Positions 46,276-55,563 of a DNA stretch of 64,000 bases are shown here, piece by piece (position 1 is the stretch's first letter; every line of letters begins with the position of its first letter). The notes beneath the pieces were generated by a model, which was not told the origin of the DNA, made no database searches, and saw only the letters and a list, made by a program, of their open reading frames with translations. The position numbers and the translations under genes are program-made. This DNA is from Vibrio tubiashii ATCC 19109 (lineage in GTDB: Bacteria; Pseudomonadota; Gammaproteobacteria; Enterobacterales; Vibrionaceae): NCBI RefSeq assembly GCF_000772105.1, contig NZ_CP009355.1, positions 1,178,001 to 1,242,000 of the forward strand, written 5' to 3'.

Positions 46276-47646
46276 ATGCTGTCGATATTTGATATTTTCA
46301 AAGTGGGGGTTGGGCCTTCAAGCTCTCATACCAACGGGCCGATGCTCGCAGGTTATCATTTTACGCGCCTTCTCGCTTCATCCATAACCAAAGTCAGCCG
46401 TGTCCAAGTCGATCTTTATGGTTCTCTGTCACTGACAGGCAAAGGACACCACACGGACAGAGCCGTGATCTTAGGATTACTAGGCAACAAGCCCGACACA
46501 ATTAAAATGGCCAGTGCCAAACAAGCACTTGCCACCACTATACAGGAAGGTCATCTGATCCTTGCGGGTGCTCACACCATCGATTTTAGCTATGACAGCG
46601 ACATCTTATTCCATAGTGATAACCTTCCTCTGCATGAAAATGGCATGACGATTACTGCCTATGACTCACTCGGCAATCAGTTAGCTTTTGAAACCTACTA
46701 CTCTATTGGCGGTGGATTTATTGCTACAGCCAAAGAGCTCGAAGAAGGTGGTAACGCCAACAGCGTCGATGTTCCATTTCCATTTACAAGCGCAGACGAG
46801 ATGCTAGAAATGGCCGAAACAAACGGCCTTAGCCTCGGCGGTATGATTCTAAAAAATGAAGTAAACTTTTTTAATGAAGATGAAATCACACGAAAGGCAG
46901 AACAAATCTGGAAAGTGATGTCTTTGTGTATGCAGCGTGGCTTCGAGACCGAGGGCATCTTAGAAGGTGGTCTTAACGTCACAAGGCGCGCACCTAACTT
47001 ACTTAAAAAGTTGGAAGCGAATGCTGCGGTTGAAAACGATCCAATGGAAATCATGGATTGGATCAACCTGTTTGCTTTCGCTGTCAGCGAAGAGAACGCT
47101 GCCGGTGGACAAGTGGTGACCTCTCCGACCAACGGTGCAGCCGGCGTTATTCCTGCGGTGCTCATGTATTACCACCGCTTTATCAAAGAACTTGATACAA
47201 AACAGCTTAAAGACTTCCTTGCTGTCGCGGGTGCAATTGGCATTTTGTACAAAACCAATGCTTCAATCTCTGGTGCAGAGGTTGGCTGTCAGGGTGAAGT
47301 AGGTGTCTCATCATCAATGGCAGCAGCAGGCTTAACCGCGCTTCGTGGTGGTAGCAACGAGCAAATCTGTATTGCAGCAGAAATTGCGATGGAGCATTCT
47401 CTTGGCATGACGTGTGATCCAATCGGCGGTCTAGTTCAAGTTCCTTGTATCGAGCGTAATGCAATGGGTGCGATGAAAGCGATCAATGCTTCACGAATGG
47501 CGCTTAAACGTACCAGTAAGTGTCTTATCTCGCTCGATAAAGTCATCGCGACCATGTATCAAACCGGTAAAGACATGAATAAGAAGTATCGCGAAACTTC
47601 TTTAGGAGGCCTAGCGGTTATCCATATGGCTCCACCTTGCGAGTAA
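46276..47646 (+). CDS. sdaA: L-serine ammonia-lyase (deaminase)
   Basis: Iron-sulfur enzyme converting L-serine to pyruvate and ammonia. It is 456 aa, single-chain type I. The beta domain starts with [20 protein letters not shown]. The alpha domain has [17 protein letters not shown] and the cluster cysteines in [18 protein letters not shown] and [13 protein letters not shown] lies 9 bases before ATG 46276. Convergent with the LysR gene after 13 bases, with no terminator seen. Confidence 0.96.
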   Translation: MLSIFDIFKVGVGPSSSHTNGPMLAGYHFTRLLASSITKVSRVQVDLYGSLSLTGKGHHTDRAVILGLLGNKPDTIKMASAKQALATTIQEGHLILAGAHTIDFSYDSDILFHSDNLPLHENGMTITAYDSLGNQLAFETYYSIGGGFIATAKELEEGGNANSVDVPFPFTSADEMLEMAETNGLSLGGMILKNEVNFFNEDEITRKAEQIWKVMSLCMQRGFETEGILEGGLNVTRRAPNLLKKLEANAAVENDPMEIMDWINLFAFAVSEENAAGGQVVTSPTNGAAGVIPAVLMYYHRFIKELDTKQLKDFLAVAGAIGILYKTNASISGAEVGCQGEVGVSSSMAAAGLTALRGGSNEQICIAAEIAMEHSLGMTCDPIGGLVQVPCIERNAMGAMKAINASRMALKRTSKCLISLDKVIATMYQTGKDMNKKYRETSLGGLAVIHMAPPCE

Positions 47647-47659
47647 GCGGCGTAAGCTA

Positions 47660-48562
47660 CTAATTATAACTGTGCCTTAACCAATCGAAAAACTCGACAG
47701 CCATTGAGTTAGATGGGTTATGGCACAGAATATAGTGGCTCGTTTCACAAGGGACCTTCCACTCTCCAACTTTTATCAGCTCGCCCTGCTTTAGTTGATC
47801 TTCGACTAACACATCTTTGACCAACAAAATACCCAAGCCGCAAACCGCAGCTTCCACAGCGAGAAGCGAGTGGTCAAAATGGAGCTTTGGTTTCACCCAG
47901 TCATCGCAATAACCGACTTGATTAAACCAGTAGGTCCAATTTTCTCTATACCCCGAGGTTGAGATCTTTTCAGCCTCAGCAATATCAGTTAACTCCATCA
48001 TGCCGTGTTGCTTTAAGTAACTCGGAGAAGCGACTAGAACCCAATGCTCATCAGTGAGCCGCTCTGTAAGCTGGCTCTCTTTTGGTAACATGCCGTTGAT
48101 GATTTCAATATCAGCAGTTTGACTTGTATTTGGGTAAGGATTGGATGTAGTGGCAATCTTGATCTCGAGATTTGGGTTAAGACGCTTAAACTCCGATACC
48201 CTTGGAATAAGCCACTGATGACAGAAGCTTTGAGCAACATTGAGTGTGAGTAAGTTCCGTCCCTTACGCTCAAAGAGCTGCTCTGTTCCAACCGACAGTG
48301 AGTCAAACATCTGTGTTAGAAGAGGCAGATAATATTGCGCATCATCTGTGAGTGTCAGCTTAGAGCCACTGCGTTCGAACAAGGTTGCCTCTAAGTAGTG
48401 TTCAAGCTGTTTCACCTGTTGGCTCACCGCAGCGCGAGTGACATTCAATTCTTCAGAGGCCTTGGTCAGGCTTTGCAGCCTCGCGGCAGACTCAAACGCC
48501 TTCAATGCATTAAGTGGCGGTAAAAATCGATGCGAGTGTTGTGTGGGAGCGTTATGAGACAT
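47660..48562 (-). CDS. LysR-family regulator, GcvA-like
   Basis: About 300 aa. N-terminal helix-turn-helix LPPLNALKAFESAARLQSLTKASEELNVTRAAVSQQVKQLE, then the periplasmic-binding-like effector domain. The LPPLNALKAFEAAAR-type start is the GcvA subgroup. ATG 48562 is chosen because it begins that motif region; the frame is open to 48607, and neither start has a clear ribosome binding site. It lies downstream of the FAD oxidoreductase on the same strand and may regulate it. Confidence 0.9.
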   Translation of the reverse strand: MSHNAPTQHSHRFLPPLNALKAFESAARLQSLTKASEELNVTRAAVSQQVKQLEHYLEATLFERSGSKLTLTDDAQYYLPLLTQMFDSLSVGTEQLFERKGRNLLTLNVAQSFCHQWLIPRVSEFKRLNPNLEIKIATTSNPYPNTSQTADIEIINGMLPKESQLTERLTDEHWVLVASPSYLKQHGMMELTDIAEAEKISTSGYRENWTYWFNQVGYCDDWVKPKLHFDHSLLAVEAAVCGLGILLVKDVLVEDQLKQGELIKVGEWKVPCETSHYILCHNPSNSMAVEFFDWLRHSYN

Positions 48563-48633
48563 AGAGCAAGAGGCATTGATGAGCGCTTTAATTAGACAAG
48601 CGCCCATCTTGCCAACAAAATATGACAGTAGCG

Positions 48634-50037
48634 TTAAGTCACCTTGTCTGCTTTACCTGCTGCTCCAGCAAACTTAGCTAACCATTTATCTAACAGCTTT
48701 GGTTTCTCTTCCCTGTCTTCGGCGTCTTCTTTCCTGCGCACCGCATTTCTCACCACCATTGCTCCCAACCAACGGATCGGCTCTGGCGGAAAGTGACCTA
48801 ATGGACCTTGTGCTAAACCACATTGTGACCAAACATCTTTTCGTTCTAACACCAGAGAGGTAAGAATCTTGGCACCCACTCGGGTCTGAGTAACCCCATT
48901 GCCGGAGTAGCCGAAGCCATAGAATATGTTCTTCTGTCCGTCTAAGTTGCCAAAGAAAGGTAAGCCTGTCACAGATCGATCAGAGCCTCCTGTCCAACTG
49001 TAGGCAAATTTAGACTGGTTAAGCTCTGGAAAAAGATTAGCAAAAGAGCGCGAGAGCAAATCGACATATTGGCTTTGCTTGTTAAACATAGGGTCAACGC
49101 GATTAGCAAACGAGAACTGATTGCCCCCTTTCCCTAGCATTAAACGCCCGTCTCGGGTATCTCGGTAATAATGAACAAAGATCCTTGAATCGACGACAGC
49201 AGCCCCCTTTTTCAATCCGCTTTGTTTTAGCTGCTTTTCAATCGGATCGGTGATAACCATATCTGATGAGACGACAACAATACTGCGCTTGAATTGCTTA
49301 AAATGCTCCACCATCCAAGCATTTAAGCCCAACACGACCTTATCTGCGTAGATCTTTCCTTGCGGGGTATGCACAACCGCAGGCTCACCGAAATCAACCT
49401 TCTCCATCGCACTGTTTTCGTATACCTTGATTCCAAGCTCAATCGCCACCCGACGCAAACCTCGCACGAGCAAGGCCGGTTGCACACTGCCAGCAGCGGG
49501 AGAGAAATATCCTTCAAGGTGTTGCTTCGAGCCAGATGATGAACGCAGTTCTTGTTCTGAACAGACATTCCAACTGTTGCAAGCGAGTTGATCCAATTGC
49601 TCAACGACAGGCTTCATCTGCCCCTGCTGTGCTGAATTAGTCGCGGTATAGTAAGTACCGCTGCGATAGAGATGCGCGTCTATATTGTGCTCAAGGCAGA
49701 ACTTCTCAATGTCATACACGGCCTGCTCAGACTCCTCCACCAGCCATCGCGCCTGATCTTCGCCGAATAGACGTTTGAGCGTTGGGTATTTGGTTGACCA
49801 AGTCAACATACAGCCACCATTGGCACCAGAAGCACCACTGCCACATAACCCTTTATCTATGACTACGATATCAAGCTCAGGTTGTTGCTGTTTGAGCATA
49901 ATAGCAGTCCAAAGCCCTGTGTAACCTCCTCCAACGATCGCCACATCGGCTGAAATGTCCGTAGTGATAGTTTGAGTATCGAGCGGCTGCTCCATTTCTA
50001 GCGCTTGTTTGAACCAATAAGATAGATGAGATGACAT
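48634..50037 (-). CDS. FAD-dependent amine/amino acid oxidoreductase (PuuB/DAO-like)
   Basis: About 467 aa. FAD motif VAIVGGGYTGLWTAIML near residue 30, GLCGSGASGANGGCML typical of the gamma-glutamylputrescine oxidase-like branch, and the C-terminal GLPFFGNLDGQKNIFYGFGYSGNGV. It probably oxidises an amine or N-substituted amino acid; no other puu genes are near. The C-terminal 50 residues are charged and unusual. Three in-frame ATGs (50052, 50043, 50037) occur; AAGGA is 7 bases before 50037. Confidence 0.85.
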   Translation of the reverse strand: MSSHLSYWFKQALEMEQPLDTQTITTDISADVAIVGGGYTGLWTAIMLKQQQPELDIVVIDKGLCGSGASGANGGCMLTWSTKYPTLKRLFGEDQARWLVEESEQAVYDIEKFCLEHNIDAHLYRSGTYYTATNSAQQGQMKPVVEQLDQLACNSWNVCSEQELRSSSGSKQHLEGYFSPAAGSVQPALLVRGLRRVAIELGIKVYENSAMEKVDFGEPAVVHTPQGKIYADKVVLGLNAWMVEHFKQFKRSIVVVSSDMVITDPIEKQLKQSGLKKGAAVVDSRIFVHYYRDTRDGRLMLGKGGNQFSFANRVDPMFNKQSQYVDLLSRSFANLFPELNQSKFAYSWTGGSDRSVTGLPFFGNLDGQKNIFYGFGYSGNGVTQTRVGAKILTSLVLERKDVWSQCGLAQGPLGHFPPEPIRWLGAMVVRNAVRRKEDAEDREEKPKLLDKWLAKFAGAAGKADKVT

Positions 50038-50116
50038 GTTCATTTCCTTCATTTTGTCTCTGAAGAAAATGTATCGCGCCTTGATCCGGACGCACAGCGA
50101 GGATTTGTTACGCTGA

Positions 50117-50135
50117 GCGTTAGCTTTACTAACGC
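50117..50135. promoter_or_regulatory. Dyad upstream of the FAD oxidoreductase
   Basis: GCGTTAG-CTTTA-CTAACGC, perfect 7-bp arms, 80 bases upstream of the oxidoreductase start. Its size and place suit a LysR-type site, but it could also be an RNA hairpin. Confidence 0.4.
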
Positions 50136-50136
50136 A

Positions 50137-50162
50137 AAAGGCGCGGAATTCACCGCGCCTTT
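50137..50162 (-). terminator. Terminator after the M14 carboxypeptidase
   Basis: AAAGGCGCGG / CCGCGCCTTT with a 6-base loop; on the minus strand followed by TTTTG. Confidence 0.8.
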
Positions 50163-50194
50163 ATCCTAAGGTCTTTTGAGCTAATTTGAATGAA

Positions 50195-51319
50195 TTAAAT
50201 CTTATCGACCATAGCAAAGGTTGCCGTCAGTATATCGTGACCAAACTTAACGCTACGCTCTGGTGACCAACCGTAAAGCGGGTCTGGGTAATCATTATTA
50301 TCCTTAAATGGCATCTCAACGGTGTAAGACAAACACTTAAATTGTTCACCCACCCAGTTAGATCCAACGGTCAAGTTCGCTTTGCCTGGTTCATCTTTAT
50401 CGTAACCATGCTCATCTTGGAATTCTGGTGTAACCGTGTGAAGCACTTGCTTAAATGCTGTTTCTAGATCTGCTAAACGCTCATCATATGATGGGATACC
50501 CTCACAGCCAGCGACAAAGTTGAATGGAATCGCTTCGTCGCCATGGATATCTAGGAACATATCAACGCCTGTTTCCAGCATACGCTCTCGTACCAAATAG
50601 ACTTCCGGGCTGCGTTCCATTGATGGAGATTGCCATTCACGGTTTAGGTTCACGCCAATCGCATTGCAGCGCAAATGCCCACGAATCGCACCATCTGGGT
50701 TCATATTTGGCACAACATAAAGCACTGCGTTTTCAAGAAGTGCACGAGCCGTGGTATCGTCTTCATCCAACATGCGTTGAATAAAGCCTTCCATAAACCA
50801 CTCCGCCATAGTTTCACCAGGGTGCTGGCGAGCGATTAACCAGATTTTCTTTTTACCTTCTTCTGGCTCACCAAATGTCAGTAGGCTCATATCGTTACCA
50901 TCTAACGTGCTACCAAGTGTTTCAAGTTGACAGTGATGAGCGCTCTGCGCCATGTGAAGCAAGTCAAGATGGCGATCATATGTATAAGGTGCAAAATAAG
51001 CGAAATAGATAGAACCACGCTCAGGGATAACGTTGAATGTTAACGTATCACCATCAAACTCGGCAGGAATACGGAACCACTCTTCACGGTCGTAAGATGC
51101 GACAACGTCATAGCCGCTCCAACCTTCTGGGTAGGCCGAGTTCTTTAGATCTAGCAATTGAATAGTATGAGATTGCTCTGCTTGAGTCTCTAGGCGAAAG
51201 TGAAACCATTGATAAAACTCTGACTGATTGTCATTGGGAATCTTGAGTTGAATCTGATCTTTGTTCTCGATGCTTACGACTTCGATGCTGCCACTATCGA
51301 AATTACTAAAAATCTTCAT
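50195..51319 (-). CDS. M14-family zinc carboxypeptidase, cytosolic (CCP-like)
   Basis: About 374 aa. An N-terminal beta domain (residues 1-125) is typical of the cytosolic carboxypeptidase subgroup. The zinc site is RQHPGETMAEWFMEG (His and Glu) and LDIHGDE (His). Substrate-binding residues lie in VPNMNPDGAIRGHLR and GVNLNREW, and the general-base Glu in YTVEMPFKD. No signal peptide. ATG 51319 has AAGGA 8 bases upstream; the frame extends to 51349. Divergent from a POT-like carrier 277 bases away, suggesting linked peptide uptake and trimming. Confidence 0.9.
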   Translation of the reverse strand: MKIFSNFDSGSIEVVSIENKDQIQLKIPNDNQSEFYQWFHFRLETQAEQSHTIQLLDLKNSAYPEGWSGYDVVASYDREEWFRIPAEFDGDTLTFNVIPERGSIYFAYFAPYTYDRHLDLLHMAQSAHHCQLETLGSTLDGNDMSLLTFGEPEEGKKKIWLIARQHPGETMAEWFMEGFIQRMLDEDDTTARALLENAVLYVVPNMNPDGAIRGHLRCNAIGVNLNREWQSPSMERSPEVYLVRERMLETGVDMFLDIHGDEAIPFNFVAGCEGIPSYDERLADLETAFKQVLHTVTPEFQDEHGYDKDEPGKANLTVGSNWVGEQFKCLSYTVEMPFKDNNDYPDPLYGWSPERSVKFGHDILTATFAMVDKI

Positions 51320-51596
51320 GCTTACATTCCTTATACATTTACGTAGCAATGCAGGAGGCTAGCACAGTTCTTGGAAGTTAAAAATCTCTTTAGAGCACTT
51401 TATCGCACGGAATATTTGCCAAAAATATCCCACGCAAACGTTTTGGATCAAACTCATTATAAAAATTTATGCGAAGTTGAGAAAAAATCGTGCATAGAAA
51501 AGTAATTCTGCGATAATTGTTTCAATTTATAACATAGCACAAATGATAAAATAATCAGATGTTAACTCTGTGTTATATCAACAAAAAGAGAATATT

Positions 51597-53072
51597 ATGT
51601 GGAATAAACTCAATAAATCAATGATGTTCTGCCAAGCAATGTTTGGCTTATCATTCTATGGTGTGATGGTTATCTTGACCCGTTTCTTCTTAGAAGATCT
51701 AGGGTATAGCGAAGCAGACACCATGATGGTTGTCGGGGCGTTCTCATCCATCGGCCCACTTTTCGCTATCGCCGGCGGCTTTATTGTCGACAAATTTCTT
51801 GGCGCATACCGCTCACTCACCATTGCTTATGGTGCATTTGCTACCGGATACACCTTACTCGTATTGGGCGCGTCAACAACAAATATCCCAATGAGCTTAG
51901 CAGGTATCGCACTCGCAAGTTACGCACGTGGCTTAATGTCTCCTTCTTACCCAAGTCTTTACAAACGCACCTTTGCTTCAGAAGAGGACTTCGAGAATGG
52001 CTACCCAGTAAACTACTCAGTCAACAACGTTGGCGCATTGTTAGGTCAATACCTGTTCCCAATGTTCGTGCTGGTAATCGGTTTCCACGGAAGCTTCACA
52101 CTATCAGCAGTCATGGCGGCCTTCGCATTTGCAGTACTTGTTATCTTCAATAAACAACTTGTTGGCGCAGCCGCTGAGATCGATCAAGAGCCAGTCAGCG
52201 CTAAAAACTGGGCGGCATTCCTAACGGTTTCAGTTGCAATGGTTGGCTTAGTATTCTTCATGTTCTCTAACATGGATATTGGTCAGAACATCGTTTACGC
52301 CATCGGTGCCGCTGCAATCTTGTACTTCATCTCGTTGATGTTTAAGTCAGGCAAGTCAGACGCGCTGAAGATGGGTACCATCCTAATCATGACAGTGCTA
52401 ACGACATGTTTCTTCGTTTACTACGGTCAGATGATGACATCAATGACCATGGTAACGATCAACACAATGCGTGGTGATCTATTCAACCTAATCCCAATTG
52501 CCCCAGAAGCATCCATGGCAATGAACCCGTTATGGTGTATTGTTGCAGGTCCTGTTATTGCTATGACCTTCTCCTCTCTTGAGAAGAAAGGCATCAATTT
52601 CTCAACCGCAACTAAGATCGGTTTTGCCTTTATCTTTACAGCGATTGCGTTTGGTATCCTGACCATGGCAGTAATGAACATTGGTGAGGATGTGGTTATC
52701 CGCCCTGAAGTCTTCCTAGCGATTCACTTCTTCCAAGCATTCGCAGAAGTTATTGTCGGTAGCCTTGTGGTTGCGTTTATCCTTTCGGTAGCGCCTAAGC
52801 ACATCGAAGGTTTCTCTGTATCACTATTCTCTGTTGCAATGGCACTAAGTGGTATCGTAGGTGCAGTATTCTCTACCTCTATCGCTTTAGAGAAAGGCCA
52901 AGAGATCACGCAAGAAATTGTTCAAACGGTTTATGGCGACTACTTCCAACTACTGACTGTGCTTGCTGTTGTGATGGTAGCGATTGCTCTGGTTGCTTCT
53001 GTGATTATTCGTAAGATGCTAGAAGCGGCTCGCGCTGATGAACAACCTGAAATGGTTGAAGCGGAAAGCTAA
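51597..53072 (+). CDS. POT/PTR2-like MFS transporter without the ExxER motif
   Basis: About 491 aa with 12-14 membrane segments. The region after segment 1 (DLGYSEADTMMVVGAFSSIG, GGFIVDKFLGAYRS) parallels the proton-coupled oligopeptide transporters (e.g. DtpA). NYSVNNVGALLGQYLFP matches the segment-5 signature. However the POT motif ExxERFxYY in segment 1 reads QxxFGLSFY, losing both glutamates and the arginine. It may use another coupling mode or carry something other than peptides. ATG 51597 has AAGAGA upstream. Confidence 0.8.
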   Translation: MWNKLNKSMMFCQAMFGLSFYGVMVILTRFFLEDLGYSEADTMMVVGAFSSIGPLFAIAGGFIVDKFLGAYRSLTIAYGAFATGYTLLVLGASTTNIPMSLAGIALASYARGLMSPSYPSLYKRTFASEEDFENGYPVNYSVNNVGALLGQYLFPMFVLVIGFHGSFTLSAVMAAFAFAVLVIFNKQLVGAAAEIDQEPVSAKNWAAFLTVSVAMVGLVFFMFSNMDIGQNIVYAIGAAAILYFISLMFKSGKSDALKMGTILIMTVLTTCFFVYYGQMMTSMTMVTINTMRGDLFNLIPIAPEASMAMNPLWCIVAGPVIAMTFSSLEKKGINFSTATKIGFAFIFTAIAFGILTMAVMNIGEDVVIRPEVFLAIHFFQAFAEVIVGSLVVAFILSVAPKHIEGFSVSLFSVAMALSGIVGAVFSTSIALEKGQEITQEIVQTVYGDYFQLLTVLAVVMVAIALVASVIIRKMLEAARADEQPEMVEAES

Positions 53073-53095
53073 TCGTCGCCACACTAAAATAAAGT

Positions 53096-53126
53096 AAAAA
53101 CCCAAGCGTTGAGCTTGGGTTTTTTA
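53096..53126. terminator. Terminator after the POT-like gene
   Basis: AAACCCAAGC / GCTTGGGTTT with a 5-base loop; A and T runs on both sides, so it can also serve the convergent DUF3316 gene. Confidence 0.9.
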
Positions 53127-53157
53127 TTATTTGCTAGCAAAAACTGAAATAAAAGAA

Positions 53158-53514
53158 TTAGTCTCTATCGCGAGCTCTAAATTCGTAACTGACATTAATT
53201 ACAGGTTGGAAAGCAATTTCACCTTCACTGGTAACAATTTCATTCACTGTTACGTGTGAATTTCTCAACTCGAATGAATTAACATCAACAAGGTCATTAC
53301 TTGAGTAAGACACAGCTTTACTTAGCTCATATGGAGATTTGTCGTTAATATCCATAATCATGGTTTTACCTGCTGCTAATGCTGCTTCTTTTGAACCCAC
53401 TGCATCGCCATTCATGGTTTCACTTTGGATTACGGTGTTGTATGCACCACCTAAACCAGCCAAAGCCACTGAACTAAACAACATGACACTTGCTAAACTC
53501 ACTACTTTAATCAT
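53158..53514 (-). CDS. Exported DUF3316-like protein
   Basis: It is 118 aa. Signal peptide MIKVVSLASVMLFSSVALA, then a small beta-rich domain (NTVIQSETMNGDAVGSKEAA...INVSYEFRARDRD). I recognise it with moderate certainty as the DUF3316 family, frequent in vibrios; role unknown. Confidence 0.75.
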   Translation of the reverse strand: MIKVVSLASVMLFSSVALAGLGGAYNTVIQSETMNGDAVGSKEAALAAGKTMIMDINDKSPYELSKAVSYSSNDLVDVNSFELRNSHVTVNEIVTSEGEIAFQPVINVSYEFRARDRD

Positions 53515-53876
53515 AACTGACTCCTTAGCTACTTATACTTACTTACCTAATAAATGGTTCTAAAAATCGAGCTTTATTCCGCTGCCCGAGTAACCAAATA
53601 GTACGTAATAGAAGACCAGATTGAATTAGAAATAATTGCACTTGTTATTCGAATAATTTGAAATAAGTGTAATTCGCTTTCTTACATTAAAAGTGGGGTT
53701 AAATTGGTTCACAATATGCAGCTTAGAAAAAAGATATTTAACTCAACACTTTATTAGTTCGATTCGAAAACAAAGAAAGAAAGCCGAGATAACACTTTAG
53801 AGTGATTCGTTATAATACAAGTGGAAAATATCATATAAATTTAGTGAACTTTTTGGCATTAATTGGACCTTTTCTA
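53515..53876. other. AT-rich gap between the DUF3316 and EamA genes
   Basis: No gene, repeat or terminator is evident. It must hold the promoter of the DUF3316 gene and the transcript end of the phn transport operon. Confidence 0.6.
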
Positions 53877-54779
53877 TCAGATAACTGTCAATACCAGCCC
53901 AACGAAAATCAAGAAGGTGCCTAAACTTCGGGTTAAAGCGAAGCGCTCACCTAATAAAATCACACCGAAAATCATACCAAACACAATACTTAGCTGCCTT
54001 AGCGCCACAACATAACTGACATTCTCGGTCATTGTCATCGCGTAAAGCACCAAGCCATAAGTGGTGGCCATCATAATCCCGGCCATTGCGGAAGGCTTCT
54101 TGATGCTCCAAGCCTCAGAAAACTCCTTCCATTGACGTGTTGCTAAGACATAAATGGCAATGACTAAGAATATCGTCCAGAACTGGATACCCAAATAGAA
54201 AATCGCTGAATGCAGATTAGAGATAATAGATGAGAGCTCAAGGTCAACAATCCCTAAAGCCTCTTTATCCAAAATGGAGTAGCCTGTGGTTCCTACGGCA
54301 GCAATCACCGCCCATAACACACCAACATTAAGGTAGTCACTAAAACGTAACTCTCGTAAAGAACTCAAAGGCACTAATAGACAACCAAAGGTGATTAACA
54401 CGAAGCCTACCCACACAAGCGTGGTTAACTGGTATCCCAGTAAGGCGGTGCCCACGCCAACCATTAGCACTGGAAGTGCACGCGCAATGGGATAAATTAC
54501 GCCGATATCACCATGCTTATAGGCATTACCTAAACCAATCAGATAGATAAACTGAGCGACACCACTCACGAGTAGCATCCACCAAAACGTTGTTGGAATA
54601 TTCGTGATACCGACATAATTGAGATACCAGATTACATATGGCGCAAGTACTACCGAAGCGGCAGCACTACTGGATAAGAAAAATGCCGTACCTGAAGACT
54701 TGTTACTTTTGCTTAGAAGGTTCCACCCTGCATGCAGAAATGCCGATACGACAACCAAACATATCGCCCATACTGACAT
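53877..54779 (-). CDS. EamA-type membrane protein of the phosphonate cluster (Phn_DUF6-like)
   Basis: About 300 aa with ten membrane segments in two EamA halves. A subfamily of such proteins is repeatedly found in AEP degradation clusters ('phosphonate utilization associated putative membrane protein'), and this gene's place directly after phnR fits it. It may carry a phosphonate or a degradation product; unproven. ATG 54779 has AAGGA 6 bases upstream, better than ATG 54785. A hairpin separates it from phnR. Confidence 0.82.
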   Translation of the reverse strand: MSVWAICLVVVSAFLHAGWNLLSKSNKSSGTAFFLSSSAAASVVLAPYVIWYLNYVGITNIPTTFWWMLLVSGVAQFIYLIGLGNAYKHGDIGVIYPIARALPVLMVGVGTALLGYQLTTLVWVGFVLITFGCLLVPLSSLRELRFSDYLNVGVLWAVIAAVGTTGYSILDKEALGIVDLELSSIISNLHSAIFYLGIQFWTIFLVIAIYVLATRQWKEFSEAWSIKKPSAMAGIMMATTYGLVLYAMTMTENVSYVVALRQLSIVFGMIFGVILLGERFALTRSLGTFLIFVGLVLTVI

Positions 54780-54802
54780 AGTCATTCCTTAAACTTAGAT
54801 AG

Positions 54803-54834
54803 ATAAAAGGCTTCTGGTTACAACGCAGAAGCCT
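54803..54834 (-). terminator. Hairpin between phnR and the EamA gene
   Basis: AGGCTTCTG / CAGAAGCCT with a 9-base loop. On the minus strand it is followed by TTTTATC, so it has terminator form inside the apparent operon. Confidence 0.65.
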
Positions 54835-54850
54835 AAATAAAGAAGTGAGA

Positions 54851-55555
54851 TTAACGTTGAAGCTGAGCGACGGACTCAATGCTGATCGCATCATGTCGCC
54901 AGTATTCGATATCGCAGTCAATCAACTCGTCGTTTTGATTGTAGTTAACTCGCTCAACGACCATAGCTGGTGTCCCAGACGTCGCTCGCAATGCTTGTGC
55001 AGTCTCACCGAGCAATGTGCTGGTACTAATGCGGTAGCGAATCTTTTCGTAAACAACACCATAATGTTCGCGATAAATGTCAGTTAAAGACTTCGACAAA
55101 TCAAAATCGAGAAGATTTGGAAACAACTCAGGACGAATATAGTTAGTAACATACACCACTGGGCGCTCTTCTAGGTATCGAACTCTATCTACTCGATACA
55201 CATTAGAAAATGGCTGTAACCCAAGTAAGCTAGCCGCTTGCTTATTGGCAAGAATACCTTTTGCTGCAATCAACTCCGTCTTTGGTGTGCGCTGCTGCGC
55301 GGTCGCCATATTGGTAAAGTTGAGAGTCTGCGTCGGATCGTACTTAAGTGGCAGTGGCGAGATAAACCAACCACGTCTGTCTTCTCTATAGATTCGCCCT
55401 TCTGCTTCAAGCAAGGATAGCGCCTCTCTGAGCGTGACTCGTGTGGTGTCAAACGACTCTGCAAGCTTCCTTTCTGCTGGCAATTTCTGCCTTGGCGATA
55501 ACATGCCTGATTCAATTTGCTCAACAATCGAATCTTTAATTTTTACGTACTGCAC
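54851..55555 (-). CDS. phnR: GntR/UTRA regulator of phosphonate use
   Basis: It is 234 aa: a winged helix-turn-helix (VKIKDSIVEQIESGMLSPRQKLPAERKLAESFDTTRVTLREALSLLE), then a UTRA effector domain of the HutC subfamily. Start is GTG 55555, with AAGGACAAGG just before it; the gene begins 8 bases after phnU stops. HutC-type proteins bind TGGT-N4-ACCA palindromes such as the DasR/NagR box, and three such sites lie in front of phnT, phnS and phnW. It would thus control uptake, degradation and its own transcript. Confidence 0.88.
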   Translation of the reverse strand: MQYVKIKDSIVEQIESGMLSPRQKLPAERKLAESFDTTRVTLREALSLLEAEGRIYREDRRGWFISPLPLKYDPTQTLNFTNMATAQQRTPKTELIAAKGILANKQAASLLGLQPFSNVYRVDRVRYLEERPVVYVTNYIRPELFPNLLDFDLSKSLTDIYREHYGVVYEKIRYRISTSTLLGETAQALRATSGTPAMVVERVNYNQNDELIDCDIEYWRHDAISIESVAQLQR

Positions 55556-55563
55556 CCTTGTCC

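Noticed and set aside
46698..47165. A 155-codon minus-strand frame inside sdaA
   Set aside because: Antisense to a well-conserved enzyme; composition explained by the codon structure of sdaA.
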